Assembly (NCBI RefSeq): GCF_018446385.1
Contig: NC_055987.1
Span: 9,075,705-9,139,704, forward strand
Direction of reading: 5' to 3'
Source of the DNA: Zingiber officinale
Taxonomy: Eukaryota; Streptophyta; Magnoliopsida; Zingiberales; Zingiberaceae
DNA length: 64,000 nt
Each line of letters opens with the position of its first letter. The stretch's first letter is position 1. The translations under genes and the position numbers were made by a program. Below, one piece after another: positions 37,421 through 49,966 of this stretch. Under the pieces are notes generated by a model. The model did no database searches, was not told the DNA's origin, and saw only the letters and a program-made list of their open reading frames with translations.

Positions 37421-38012
37421 GTATTCATTAGACATGCAAAGTGCAATACAGGATATAACTAGAAAATTCAAGTTTTAAGAAGTATGATCGCTTAGTTTTA
37501 CCATGCTGCATTAGAAAGTAGGGTTCCCATTTTTTGAATTTCTTGAATCAAACTATGAGACTCTTAAATCTTTAGCAAAGAAACTTATAATAGTTAAGAG
37601 TTTTCTTATGAAAAGAATGAGCTTTAGAGACCATATCTGACCCTAAAAACCTAAATGATATTGATAACCGATGGTAACAAGAGTGTAAATTTCCGTGACA
37701 ATCACGCTGTCATTAGATTTCATTATAATTATATCACTCTGTCTTACTGCATATATCAGCCGTACAACTAACATCCAATGAAACTATAGATGCGAATAAA
37801 ATTGCTTAGGAGCTGTTTTCTTACATAAAAATTGCTGACAAAACTGTTTTCTTTCATAAAAAAGGGCTTAGAAACTAGCGAAGACCTACCTTAGCGGGTG
37901 AGTGATTCAAGCACGGTTCTGCAATTTCTCTCACGATAGAACTGACTCGGTGGAGGCACACCATACCAGACGTGCCGCACATCCATCTTGTATCCTCTCC
38001 GTCGACAGACAT

Positions 38013-39240
38013 TATCAACTCTCTGTATTCGTCACCGCCGTCTCCTCCTCACTTCCTGTCCACACCCAAAAACCATTGAATCCCAGGATCAAACTAATGT
38101 AAAACTAAGTCTACGCAATCATCATCCACATGACTTCCAGATCAAATCACAATCAATCAAACATCAACAGTAGAAATCAACGGATACGACAAGCAACAAG
38201 CAATGATCCCCCTCGCAACCCAAAGAACAAAATCAACGCATTGCATATCCTACGACAACCGGATTTGGATCGGCGAAAAGTCAAAAACTCCAAGGACCGC
38301 GCGATGAATCGATCCGGACAACCAACAAAAAAACGAAAGAGCGGGCAGAGTGATGGAGTGCGGCGAGCATTGGGGAGAGAAAGGCGTACCTGGAGATGGA
38401 GGGGATCGGAAAAGCATGGCACGCGGAGAAGCGATCGAGTTGTTCCATCGCCGTGGAGCGCTGCTGTTTCCTCCGCTCGAGCGTTGGTGTTTTTAATTAG
38501 GAAGAGACCGAGGGACTGGGATTTGATATTTTAATTGATAGCCATAGTTGAGTGGTCAGTTATAAGTTAATCATGTAATTTATCTTCTTAATTCACATAG
38601 GACTGATACGATCGGCGAGCGTAATCACCGTTTCCTACCGGTTATTTTTTTGTAGATGCATCTGCTATATCGATATTTCCCACTCTGATTTAATTAAATA
38701 TCACTTATTATATGTAATATATATTATATCGGAACTTAGAGTATCCAATGGGCCTTGGCCACCCACGTTTTTATACGGGCTGAGCCTGCCACTTAGGCCT
38801 GTCAGCCTTAGCCTGCCGCTCAGTGCCAAGCGAGCGTGCACTCGGGACAGACACGACGCGAGTCCGCGCGCGTGTGGAAAACAAGGCCACTTGGCACGTG
38901 CGACTGCCAGAAAATTTGAACGACGGCCTTGCATGATGCGTTTGCCATGATGCCAATTTATGGCAGAAGAAAGAAGGGAAGAAACAAATGATGAGGCAGT
39001 ACGTTAGTGCAGTAGAAACACTTGTCTTTGTCCACTCGCTTTTGACCCACTCACTCGGCGAAATCAAATCTAGTCATCTGGCAGAGTCGATCTATTTCGA
39101 GTCTATTTGGATTGAAGCAAACAGAACTGAAGCTTGCCGGAACAAAGTCTACGTCTAACATGATCTGTTGTCAGCCTTTTAATGGATTCTGCGTTTCTGC
39201 TTTAGGGAAATATTAAAGAGGATTGTGAGATCATAATTGT
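38013..39240. other. Upstream region of the TBC gene; no other gene seen
   Basis: The part 38013–38500 probably holds the leader and promoter of the minus-strand TBC gene. The part 38700–39240 is intergenic with a GC-richer patch; open frames there show no recognisable protein. Confidence 0.35.
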
Positions 39241-39275
39241 GATATATAAAAGCATCCATGTTCAGTAATCAAGTT
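39241..39275 (+). promoter_or_regulatory. Candidate TATA box of the 40065 gene
   Basis: GATATATAAAAGCATCC matches a plant TATA box and is followed by a CT-rich stretch typical of plant transcription starts. It lies 0.8 kb ahead of the coding start, so a leader intron or a long leader would be needed. The link to the gene is inference. Confidence 0.3.
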
Positions 39276-39505
39276 CTCTTTTTCTCCCTTTCTCCACTTT
39301 ACTCGGTCTTGGGAGATTAAAGCAAAAGCAATGAATCCTCTCCAATATCAATGTTCCTGGTTAACAATTTAGCTGGACATATCTCGAGTGCTTTAAAGTA
39401 CACCCCTCTGCTCCCTGACTATGACTTTAAAATGAACTGTTGTGCTCGATGCAAAATGATCCTCTAAACTCTTGAAAGCCAAATGTTACTGATCACAGAC
39501 TCACA

Positions 39506-40036
39506 GTGGCAGGTGAAGACATAATAATGATGGGCAGCAAAGATATAGCAGACAATAGCTTCTTCCATTCAGATGGTTGGAACTATATATTACTGAGTCC
39601 CCTCAGTGAAGAAAGCCTTCGTGATGGAACACCTTCACAAGTGTTTGTGGTTACCCCGACAACTTTGACCTCTGGGGTCATCAGACTTGACCTAGTTACA
39701 CAACACCAAGGCCACTGGGCCACTGAAGGGCACCCCTTCCATTTAAATCTAAAGAAGGTGAAGGGGCACTTTTCCCACTGTCAGTTCAAAATAAGTGTTC
39801 CGACTACGGCAACAAGACCTATCTCTTCCTCATTCTCGGATGGAATCTTGCCCGATCAAAAGTATCCTCCAATAGAGAAGAGGAAGAAGGAAATTGCAGC
39901 ATTGTCACTCTGGATTCTGTTAACAAGTGCAGCAGCAAAGCTGATTCCTTATCGCCATTCTGTTAACAAAAAACTCTCCCCATGTTTCTCCACTCCCTGT
40001 TCATGCAAGAGCAGAAGCACCCACAAAAAAGGTTAG
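39506..40036 (+). other. 176-codon open frame of uncertain status
   Basis: An open frame from ATG at 39506 to 40036 has no recognisable domain and ordinary-looking composition. It ends at AAAAAGGTTAG, where the frame's stop overlaps a possible splice donor, so it might be a 5' exon or leader of the gene at 40065. It could equally be a chance frame. Confidence 0.25.
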
Positions 40037-40064
40037 TATTGGCTTGTTTTCCTCTGTTTTTGCG

Positions 40065-40607
40065 ATGGCGAGTGAATGCAAAATTGAGCATTGCAGAAAG
40101 AGGTGGTATGGAAGAGTGGTGGAGTTCACAATTCTGTGGAAGACTGCATTGAAGTCTTCGCCGCCGCAGAAGCCTGGAGGAATCCATGGAAAGTACTCCG
40201 CCAAGGAGAAGCTGAGCAGGTGCACCTCCCTCAAGGTGGCTACTTCCTTCACTAGAGTGTGCCTTTGCGTTCCAATCTCTTCCTACAACGAGGTGTTCCG
40301 AGCGGACATCCCGCCGAGGAGGAGCTACAGCTACGCTCGGTCGAAAACGTTGGCGCAGGTGCCGTCGGAGAGGAGTGGGAGCACAAGAACGTCGGTTGAC
40401 GGGCGGAGAGTGTTCAGGGGGAAGTCGCTGACGGATGACATTCTGATGAGGAGGTTTGTGGTGGAAGAGGAGGCTATGATGCAGATGAGGAGGAGGAACC
40501 AGATGGACTTCATGAGGAAGAGGAACGCCATGAGAAGGAAGAAGATCGGGCCAAGTCCTCTGAGTAGGATGGTAATGGCTGAACCAGAAGAGGAAGAGAA
40601 GCTGTAG
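40065..40607 (+). CDS. Unrecognised small basic protein, single exon (180 aa)
   Basis: A continuous frame of 180 residues. The ATG at 40065 (context TGCGATGGCG) starts MASECKIEHCRKRWYGR; an in-frame ATG at 40044 would add seven residues. I do not recognise a named domain. The centre has SYNEVFRADIPPRRSYSYAR. The C-terminal third is very basic and rich in Met and Arg (RGKSLTDDILMRRFVVEEEA, then repeated MRRRN/MRKRN motifs), predicted helical, and ends in an acidic EPEEEEKL tail. No signal peptide or membrane segment is visible. The G+C-rich third positions and a clean frame support coding, and I have the impression of similar uncharacterised plant proteins, but cannot confirm it. It is the only plus-strand host gene in the middle of the window. 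Confidence 0.6.
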   Translation: MASECKIEHCRKRWYGRVVEFTILWKTALKSSPPQKPGGIHGKYSAKEKLSRCTSLKVATSFTRVCLCVPISSYNEVFRADIPPRRSYSYARSKTLAQVPSERSGSTRTSVDGRRVFRGKSLTDDILMRRFVVEEEAMMQMRRRNQMDFMRKRNAMRRKKIGPSPLSRMVMAEPEEEEKL

Positions 40608-40901
40608 CTGCTGTCTTTGTAGCAGGTGCAACAAGTGTTTGATCCTGTGGCTGCTTTTCTACGAGAGTTCTTCATTTGTTCATGGTATTTTTGTTTGTGG
40701 GAAATGGAATGCTTGAACCATGTGGAAAAGACGGAAATTTGGCAGAAGATATGATCGTTAGATCTCTTTCTTTCCTTGTTTTTTTACCTCTCTCAATCTC
40801 TGATGAAGTTAGTTTTGGAGATGAGAAAATGTCCGGCTGTTTTTTTTTTAATTCCTTGATTTTGGGGCAGTGAATCCACAAGAATTGTCTGGACAGTTTG
40901 C

Positions 40902-41101
40902 CGACAAGCAAAAAAATCTGCAATTGAGGACAAGAAAATAAATTGGCCTAGAAATCATGTTATTAGAAGGCCTACATCAGAAGTTTGGAGTATTTGAACA
41001 ACGACAAGCAAAAAAATCTGCAATTGAGGACAAGAAAATAAATTGGCCTAGAAATCATGTTATTAGAAGGCCTACATCAGAAGTTTGGAGTATTTGAACA
41101 A
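40902..41101. repeat. Perfect 100 bp tandem duplication
   Basis: CGACAAGCAAAAAAATCTGC begins at 40902 and again at 41002. The two 100 bp copies look identical, which implies a recent duplication (or an assembly artefact). It lies about 300 bp downstream of the gene ending at 40607. Confidence 0.92.
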
Positions 41102-41666
41102 AAAAAAATATTGGCTCATTGGATTCACAAATTATGAGTTTGACAAGAGCAAACTGTTAAAAAGACCATGAATAAACTGGTGGTGGCAGTTATTTATGGT
41201 CTTTTTAATAGTTTGAACTGTTAAATGAATGATTGAAGGGATCACAATGGGACCAGGAAAATCTAGAGAAGAAAAAGTATAGAACATATATGACAATGCT
41301 ATGGAAGAAACAAGTTACCGCTCAACATATTGAAAAGAATGGAGAACAGGTTAATTTAAAATATATATATAGTCAATTGAAATGAAAAACAAGAAATAAG
41401 GCAGGGCAAGTACAGAGCCATTACCTAAGTAAGCTATACCAAGGAATCAAAAACTGAATAACACACATAAAAAAGTGTTTATTTCTTGTCTCCAAATACA
41501 ATACTCCAGCATTAAAATGGAGTTTTCAATTTATTACGCAAAGCAAGAAACGGCAATGCATACCAATCCGAGGAGAGGAAGGCACCCGGAAAGAGAAAAG
41601 CAGTACTCTTTGCACTCATTTACCATAATATTTCAACAATAGGATTCCACTGTAGGGAATATTAAC

Positions 41667-44600
41667 TTAAGCCTGCAAAAAACTAGCATATTTGGCTCCA
41701 AGAAAAAGCCTTTGGATACATAGAAGGGCGTTCTTTGTCACCTCGGTATTTTCGTGATTCATAAGCTTCATCACCCGATCCTTAGCCTTCAGGTCAGACA
41801 CGATGATTCTTCCAGCAGGATGATACTGAATAAACTGAGACAGATCATAACATGCAACAGCAAGTGCCGTAGAATCAGAAGAAGTATCAAGGATAGTGAC
41901 AAGGACACGCAGAACCTGCACACAACATGATCACAGAGTAAAGTTCTGGTCAGAGTTCTACCATATTTTTACCATACCATATTTTTACCATTCACGAATA
42001 TAGTACAATTTCAAATCTTCAACAGTGTTTCTAAAAACTCTTTTTATTCAATAAGGCAAAAATACAAAAGTATCTGGTGATATGAGAAAAAAGACCAAAG
42101 TTTAACTACATTAGATGCCTCATATTAAGTCATGAACAGGTTGTTTTTAAACAAAGTTTTTGCATTCTATCACAAAATTAAGCAATCGGGAATAGGACCT
42201 GAAAATTTAATGATAGTTTTAATTTAGTTAAATGGAAGTTTCGCCCCACCCTTACTAACATTGTAATCAAGATTTTATTTTTCATGTTGGAAAACTAAAG
42301 CTGTTGTTTTCCCAGGATGGAGTTTGCTGATACAAAAAACAAACCATGGATGCCATATGGAAGACCCTTTTCCTTTCTCATCATTTCTACAATGATGATC
42401 TTACACAATAGCAATACTAACTTTGATTGGAGTCTCAGCAATAGCTAAAAAAAAGGCAACAGCAATTAGAAACATGATATATGGATGTCTTGCTAATAAA
42501 GAAGCATCCTTCATGCACAAGCCCCTTGTCCGCAATAAGTTTAAAGGAATAGTATAACCACTAAACCAAGATGCTTTCGCTTAATGTGGGCGAGCATGTA
42601 ATTAGATCAAGGGTCTCATGAATCTTTTCTGAAAAGTAGATAGGAGCATAACTTACCTGGAAATCATTTTCTTCAAAATTTGTAATATTCTCTCTCCAGA
42701 AACCTGGGTCCTTGTGCATAGGATACCAATCAAGATGACCCAAAAGGACTTCCTGCTTATACTTGTCAAAGGAACTCAAAGTTTTAATATGTTCTTTAAG
42801 TCCATCTTCCAATTGATTCAGTGCGTCTAATAAATCCTAGATAAAAAAGAAGTATATTGTTAAAAGCAGCACATCACAAACATAGAAACTTAGCATCAAA
42901 GTTAGCTAAATGAATAAGTACAAGCAACAAATGTTTAAAATTCCAGACCATACCATACCGAGTAATAAGGAGTAATATCAGGCCCAAGCAAAAGAGAATG
43001 AGGACCACCATTTTTCAAAGGATCCACAGTGAACAATGGTCTTAGTGTTAATATGGACTGGTTTGATAACCCTAGTGTCCAGGTCACTTAAGCAATAAAA
43101 AATGAATAGTAATTGCATTTATTTCTCTAGTGTTGTTATTGGTGGTGTGGTTTCCAAAGATGTGTTGGTTCGACAAATAACAATGATCAACATAGGAATA
43201 TTACTTTATAAACCAGTAGAAAACAAGAAGGGAGATTTTATGTGTGGATGATTACAATATCCAACTCCATAAGAAATTGCTATAAAAGTGTAGGCATAAA
43301 ACAAAGTATTGACATCAAATGGTAGCTCACTCAATGTCAAAAATGGTAATGGTGGAACAAAAGTAAAAAAGACTGGCGAGTCTGGCAACAGTATAATGAG
43401 TCTTGGTGAGGGGCGGATATATATGGTGCACAAGGATCACTAATCACAGCATTGATTTACCAGATTAGTTGTAAAGGAATTTTCCACCACTAAGCACAAT
43501 GATAAAGACTAAATCATTTTCATTGCCATGTAGTCTCTTGGAATGAACTAAATTCCATAGAGGTGTAAATGGTGGTTATACTTACAACCATTTCCAAGAC
43601 GTGTGAGCAATACAAATATATAAATTGGTTGATTTTATAATAGCTCGAACTTAACATAGTATTAGAGCAAGCAGCAGTGGTAGGTTGGGGTTCAAACCCA
43701 CCTATATAAAAAAAATATATCTAATCAATTCATGTATGAAGAGGTTGAGGTCAATCATGTTAAGTATCTCGCTCACACATGACATGTAGTGTAAGCAATA
43801 CAAATATATAAATTTGTCAATTTCCTAATAGATTGAGCTTTTGTGACAATTGGTTAGCCATTCAACTTTAACAAAAGGATTAGAAGTGTAACCTCATCAC
43901 TCCAGGCCTGAGCTTTTAGAGACTGGATGATCTGTGGTAATCCAAGATCAATCATCTGTGCCCCACATGCTGGTTTTGGCAGCAAATTTCGCAAGGTTAA
44001 CACAATGACCCTCACAACCTGGACAGTACAGACTGTTGAAATTTTTGCCATATTAGTTTGAAGACTGAGAAACTTTAGCAGAATTAAACCTTTTCTTTGG
44101 TTGAACCTTTTGCAACCTCCACAAGCCTTGGCATAACCCTAGTAGTGGCCAAGTAATCCACCGCTGGATCATAATAGGACAAGAGCCAAATACAAAGGCA
44201 AGTTTCATAAAGAAGCTGCAAACACAAACATTGACTTCAGTATTTAACATACAAGAACATAGGTTGAATGCATTGGCAGAAAAAACAGTGCACATTTTAA
44301 ATTGTAATAATGAGCCTTAACCTGTGGGATAAACCAAACTGACCATGGCAGCTCAAAGTAATCCTACACCATACCGGTCAAGACAAGCTAATGAAGAAAG
44401 AAAACAAGAAAAGCATTCTCTTTTATAATATTTCCTTTGTTCCAGCTAAACCTATAACAATTTTCCTTTGTCCATTTAGTTAAGTATTTCACTTTTGGAT
44501 ACATATAATAGAAAGAAGATTTTTTATGCATGTACCCTTGAACACACATGATAAAAAAAAACAAATAAAAAACTGAGTTAAATATTTTACAAATTGTTGC

Positions 44601-47600
44601 AACAAATTTGATGAAAATGCCACAATAAATATTGAATATTACATGAATATTACTAAACTATGCAATAAACTATAAAATATGCTAATTGTATCTAGCATAA
44701 AAGTTATGTCAGAGGGTATACCCAAAGAAATTTGTATTTTGCTAAATTCAATGACCAAAAAGAAATGTTGCAAAAGTTAAATGTTAACAATTACAAGAAA
44801 GGCATAAAAGAAGACTACTGCAAGTTGAACGCAACAAACTATCTAGGTGATTATTTTAAAAAGAAATAGTATAAATAAATAAAATTACTTGACCTGGATG
44901 GACTGCTGATTCGATGCCGGTGAAATCAAAGGAACTAGCAATTTAACACCATCTGCTTGAACAAATGAAACCCTCACGGAGGGTTCTCTCAGCAAATTGG
45001 ATAGGCAATTTATAGCCAAAGGTATAGAACAAGTTGGATGAGATGGATTCTTCAGCTGAAATATTTGCTTAGTTCAGATATATTAGAAGTTCCAAAATTG
45101 GGAAACAGAAGTTCATAAAATATCAAGTTATCACTACTTCAGCACTGATATGAAAACATGTTTCAATCAGTTAAGCAAACAACACTATAAATATAAACTG
45201 ATAGGGGAAAATATAAAGATATGAAGCAGTTTGCCCACCACAATTTCTTTATTGGTTCATAAACTTTTATCCCCTCAATTACTCAATTTCTTCTCCATAT
45301 CCACTGCTTACATGATTTAAAGGTTGCAACATGTGCCTTCTACTAGATCTCATGGCCGTTGAGCTCCATGGCATCATGGATTAGCTTCTTTTTAGTGTCA
45401 AAGGGATAGTTGCTGACACTAGTGAGGTAACAAGGTCATGGGAGTTGACAGGGAGGAAGAGTGTCACGTCGATGATGTCCAAGGAGAGGCTGGACGAGGC
45501 ATTGGTTGCAATGGGGAGAGTTGAGTTGCAAAGCCTTAATACAAAGGATGGTGGTAAGGAGGTAGGAGCAACATTGATATAATTTCTAGTTTTTAGGGGC
45601 ACATTAGGAAAGCAGACTTCCTACCACTTCTAGGAGGATAACTATAAAGAATGGATGTCCTGCTGAACTTTTGATTTCCTCATTGTTTTTCTAGGCAAAC
45701 AAGAACTGGATGATCTGTCCACTGTAATGTCCACGATTCATCTATGGACTTATTTTAATCAATGTAAGTGTAATTCAAACCAACAGCTCCGATAGTTACA
45801 GTACATAAAAAAAACTTCAAAAACAAAAACAAAAAAAAAGTATGCGTCAAGAACAAAAACAAAAAAACATGTGAAAAATTGCAATGAGCACAGAGAGCTT
45901 TACCTGAGAAGAGAGCCAATCAAGTTGTCCTTTTAAAACATCGTTCAAAGTTGAGATCTTGCTTTTTGAATGTGAGGGTTCTCCAGTTGTAATGTGGCCA
46001 TCACGAGCTTTCGGTCGAATACTAAAAGGAGAATTAACTAAATGCTTCCATGCTAAACTATTAATGAGTATGTGTGCCAATATAGGAGTTTGATTTTACC
46101 TTACAACAAGAGTCAATATTTTACAACACTTCTCTTGTATGAACCAATTTCCTTCCCCAAGCCATCTGAAAGATTGGAAGAGTTTGTGAATAAACTAAGG
46201 TTGATATCAGTAAAGAAAATAAATCTTCACATAACAAGAATTAGCACTGTAAGACAATAATCATTCACATAGAAGAACAGAAGATCATGGGAAGTGGAGT
46301 TGTTTTCAACGAATAGAAAATATTGCAAACATTTGGGCATACCATTGTCAGTGACATAAAAGAAAGCAAATGAAGCTAGAAGCATCATATCCATCAAAAT
46401 CTAATTGGTATTGACATGAGATATCATGAATACAAACTACACAAAAAAATAAGAACTGCATTGGTAGACAACATTTTCACCATCGAACTCACTACAACCA
46501 CAACATAAAGACACTCTTCATAAAATAATCCTGTAAAATACTAATTAGATGAACTCCTTCTCAATCAAAGGTCCCTCAAGATCATTCAACAGGATTTCAG
46601 AAGGATATAAGTAGTTCCAACTGTCAACCTAAAAGATGAAATCAATCACTATTTTCCTAGACAAGGACTGGTGATACCAGAATGCTATCAAAAACTTAAC
46701 TTAAGAAAGGATGGTAAATATCTTCACTTGCTTGGTGAAAAAGTCCAACCCGCTTTGGATTTGCTGCAAAGAACAGAAGGAAATTTATTAAGATGTTTAA
46801 CATGAAAGGTCAAAATATACCCTCTCTTACCTCTAAGCATTTCATCAATAAGAGCAAGCACATACTCCACTGTCTCTTCCTTCGATATGTCACATAAAAT
46901 GTTGGTGAATAGTTGCACATAAGCAGGTCCGTCCTGTAAAATTTGAAGGTTTAAATCGATGCTATATGTAATTAATCACATATTTTCTTTCAAGGCTCAT
47001 TACAATTTTAAGTGTTCTAAGTTAAAATAATGAATAGATATTGCAAATTCTGAAGTTGCGCCATGTGGAAACAGCCTAAGCTTAGCCTTGTCCAACTCAG
47101 GATATGACAGGAAAATAACTGGAAGTAGTTTAATACACAAGAAAGAAAGAACAATACTGATATCAATTTTCAATTAGATATGTGGACATAGAATTATGGT
47201 TCAATAAATGAAAAGGAAAGGAGAAGAACAATTATTCAATGTACAACAGACTGAGGTCCACAGTGAAACATAGAACTTCAATGCAAACATGCAAAAAATG
47301 TCACCAGTGAAAGAGTATAAGAAAAAAAAAAAAACTGATACTTACATCATCAAGTAAAGAAGCTTTTTGGCTATCAGATTTTTTGTCATAGCGCCTCAAT
47401 AACTGAAGATGTGTACCAGTAATGAGCTTAGCAGACATGTAAGTTTCCCATGGTATGTCTCTCTGAAGAACCTTCAAATACACAAGGTTAAAAAAAGTGT
47501 CAGTTTTGTTCCTGTACCAGTGCTATAATACTGCTACATGAAAGATATACCATCAGAGATTTGTACATTGCATTACACCTAAACAAGCCAACTAACATTG

Positions 47601-48590
47601 ATAGGAAGAGAATATTGCAAGTGCTATTTAATGTAATTAGATAAATGCAACAAACAGTTCTTAAACTTTTGAAACAGATAACTAAGTTTCAAGGAAAAAA
47701 ATGCAGTCTGACCATCAATGGGTTGTTAGATATTTCACTGTGTCTTTCTAAGAAAACTATATATTATTATTTCATTTGTAAGGTCAATTCAGTTAAGCCT
47801 TAAAAAAGTTTCCTAGTAGGCATTGCCCATTGGAGCTTATATCCTCAATCTAAGCAGGTGTGTTTCCATTTGACATCAAAGAGTTCTTATTTTTATCAAC
47901 AAGATTTCATATAATTTTGAGTTAATCATGAAAATCAAGCATTTCCATTATCCAAATCATCATATGAGTGGAATATATATGTTATGTTCTCATAATTAAA
48001 CATGTCTAAACATTTCTATCGTTATATAGGAATTAACATAGAAGCATCTCAATAGCCCATTCATCCATGGTGTTAAATCAGCAATGCTTTTATATCCTAA
48101 AATTTAGCCGTAAAAAATCACTATGGAATCCCTATAAAGCAGATTGTCTTGAATTTCAAAGGAACAATAATGCAAGCACAGTTTCCAGCATCAGACTACA
48201 TTTTTATTACCGGTCTAACCGAATCCCTGTGGGAGTGACTATTTCGAGATGAATTAATACGTATATCAACGCAAACATTAGATCAGTCAGTCAATTGGAC
48301 CACTCTTAGATCCATCTTTCAAAACTAAAAAAAAAGGACACTAGGGAAAGCAAAGAAAGAAGTGAAAACGAGAGAATTTGATTATTCACTAGTTCAATCA
48401 AATCTTAGTTTTCAACATTTGAATGAAATATCGATTTTCGTTTTCCGACCTCAACAAAAGCCCTAATTTCGAACGGGTCACCACAATCAAATAGAAATCA
48501 CGTACACTACCGGGAAAAACAAGAGCAGAAGGCGCAAAGTTACGATCTTAGATCACTAACCTCCTCCGTCGTCAAGTAAGCAGGAGCCAT
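41667..48590 (-). CDS. VHA-H: V-type proton ATPase subunit H, 11 exons, complete (449 aa)
   Basis: Subunit H belongs to the peripheral V1 sector of the vacuolar H+-ATPase and couples and regulates ATP hydrolysis with proton pumping at vacuole and endomembranes. Minus-strand exons: 48561–48590, 47346–47471, 46831–46933, 46763 down to 46700, 46100–46165, 45904–46021, 44894–45055, 44090–44215, 43893–44018, 42657–42836, 41667–41915; 1350 nt, 449 residues, the usual family length. Family blocks are clear throughout: [103 protein letters not shown] and a C-terminal [13 protein letters not shown]. The protein is all ARM/HEAT-like helices. Frame is kept only if exon 4 ends AG before TTAAGT, an odd donor; a GT one base earlier would shift the frame. 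A single-base error, a real non-canonical site, or a damaged copy are the options. Confidence 0.93.
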
Positions 48591-49173
48591 CGAGAAGAAT
48601 GGCTTTTACAACAATATAGGACGGATTTATTCCACCAGACTCCAGTAACTATGAATCTAAACCAATTGAAGATTAAAGAGTTGAAAAGAAATCCGATCCA
48701 ACGCAGGAATCAAATTCCAAAACATCAAGGGAAAAAAAAAGGAATTCTGCTGTACAGACCGAATCGGAATTACGGTTGATAGAATTGATGTTTGGGAATT
48801 GCGCTTCCCTTTAGGAAGACCTCTACAAGCAACGCAGTTCGCGCACGGGGAGTCTCCGATCGATGGAAGAACCAGAGCGAATAAACGGGCGTAGTTTGTC
48901 AGGAGCCTGTCAGATTCGAAACAGGAAACAGCTTCCCTCTAACGCTACCGAGGACGGGCACCGATAGTTTGGCAAGTGTGTGACGGATTCGGTTGGACGG
49001 TGTTAACCGTGTCACCGGTAGAACGATAAAATTTATACTCAATAATAACAGCGCCAGCTGTTCTGTGTTTGAAGACGTGCATTCCTGTCGTCGTTTGTTT
49101 TATCGAAATAATTTCACATATTTCTCTTCTCAGATTTTATTTGGAAATATTAGAAACTAATAAAAATAAGAAA

Positions 49174-49966
49174 TGATCCGGTGATGACCTAGGTGGGCCC
49201 ACCGTTGAGGAGGTTCAACATTCGGATGACCGTCAAAGTCAAAAGGCGGTCAGCTAAGAAACTAGTCGAGCCGAAGTCCTCATAAGACGAGCGGCAGGAG
49301 GAGTTTGTGGCAGTAAGGCCGAGCCCACAACCCGATCAGCCTAAAGAGTTCAAAGAAGGCGGACTGAATCTAAGACGGGCTGAGGAAAGGGATACTCAAG
49401 CCAATCGGAATAGATATACCCGTAGAAGGCCAAAGAGTTGGCCGACCGGATAGACCAAGGGAAGTGTCATCAGATTAGCGACTGACGCTTAAGAAGGGAA
49501 ATATGTCTTAACATCCTTTTGGGAGTCAATACCGCCGGCTGACGACGCGAATGGACAGGAAATCGTACGGAAGAAGATTGCGCCGCCTTAGCAGAAATGC
49601 GTCCGCCTCGTTATGGTAAGGTGTCAGGGATCCTTTCCCGATATTAGCTATTGAGGAAAGCTTAAGAAGTCGCGTCCGCCCGGAAAATGTGTAGTCAATC
49701 CGTTGAAGCTCTATATAAGAAGAGGAGTGGCCACCCGCGGAGGTACGCGGAGGCACTCTCTAGAGCCACTATTCACTTCTCTTTTACTTTCTCTATTCTC
49801 CACTTACTGGTGTGTGACTTAAGCGTCGGAGGACCGTCGCCGGAAACCCCCTCCAGGCTTGGCACTAACGACTTTTGATCGCAGAAGCGGAGAACCTTCC
49901 TCGCAGCGAAGATCTACTTCAGCGTTATTTCCCGGTGGCCATTTACTTCGCTTCAGGACATGATCA
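49174..49966 (+). mobile_element. Solo gypsy LTR with perfect AGAAA target duplication
   Basis: The sequence starts TGATCCGG and ends CATGATCA, with AGAAA on both sides (49169–49173 and 49967–49971). It shares the layout of the Tat-like LTRs: GTGGGCCCACC near the start, CTCTATATAAGAAG as TATA signal, CGCGGAGGTACGCGGAGG, and an end like CTTCAGGACATGATCA. No internal region is present, so LTR–LTR recombination removed it. It lies upstream of the VHA-H gene. Confidence 0.85.

Larger units (their letters stand above)
24038..38012 (-). pseudogene. TBC/Rab-GAP (Gyp7-like) gene lacking its catalytic core
   Basis: Pieces of a plant Gyp7-type Rab GTPase-activating protein lie in order on the minus strand. 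Exon 1 (37890–38012) starts MSVDGEDTRWMCGTSGM. Exon 2 (26084–26181) is 98 nt and one base short of keeping frame between KWQT and DSNELVVGFRKVLK. Exon 3 (25572–25675) has GVDPSIRAEVWEFLLGCY. Exon 4 (from 24997 to about 24780) has MMHSSIGTGNLAFVVGSKV. C-terminal pieces follow near 24680–24755 (FEKDCLEPLVLQLRNDLGG), 24423–24515 (FCVAGILIISRQKI, then an in-frame TGA after HSID) and 24038–24121 (NILKIHVKRCLRLAIKLRKK). Only tens of bases separate exon 4 from the C-terminal block. The exons that should carry the TBC arginine finger (IxxDxxR) and glutamine finger (YxQ) are therefore absent. Intron 1 holds an 11 kb gypsy element. Most likely a decayed gene; a rearranged assembly is the alternative. 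Confidence 0.8.

Noticed and set aside
38130-38534. 134-codon plus-strand frame
   Set aside because: It overlaps the probable leader and promoter of the minus-strand TBC gene and has no recognisable protein features.
39963-40634. 223-codon minus-strand frame rich in His, Leu and Arg
   Set aside because: It is the antisense shadow of the 40065–40607 gene, whose frame has the better start and composition.
45381-45602. 73-codon minus-strand frame inside a VHA-H intron
   Set aside because: No match to the V-ATPase family, no splice context, and the flanking exons already join in frame.
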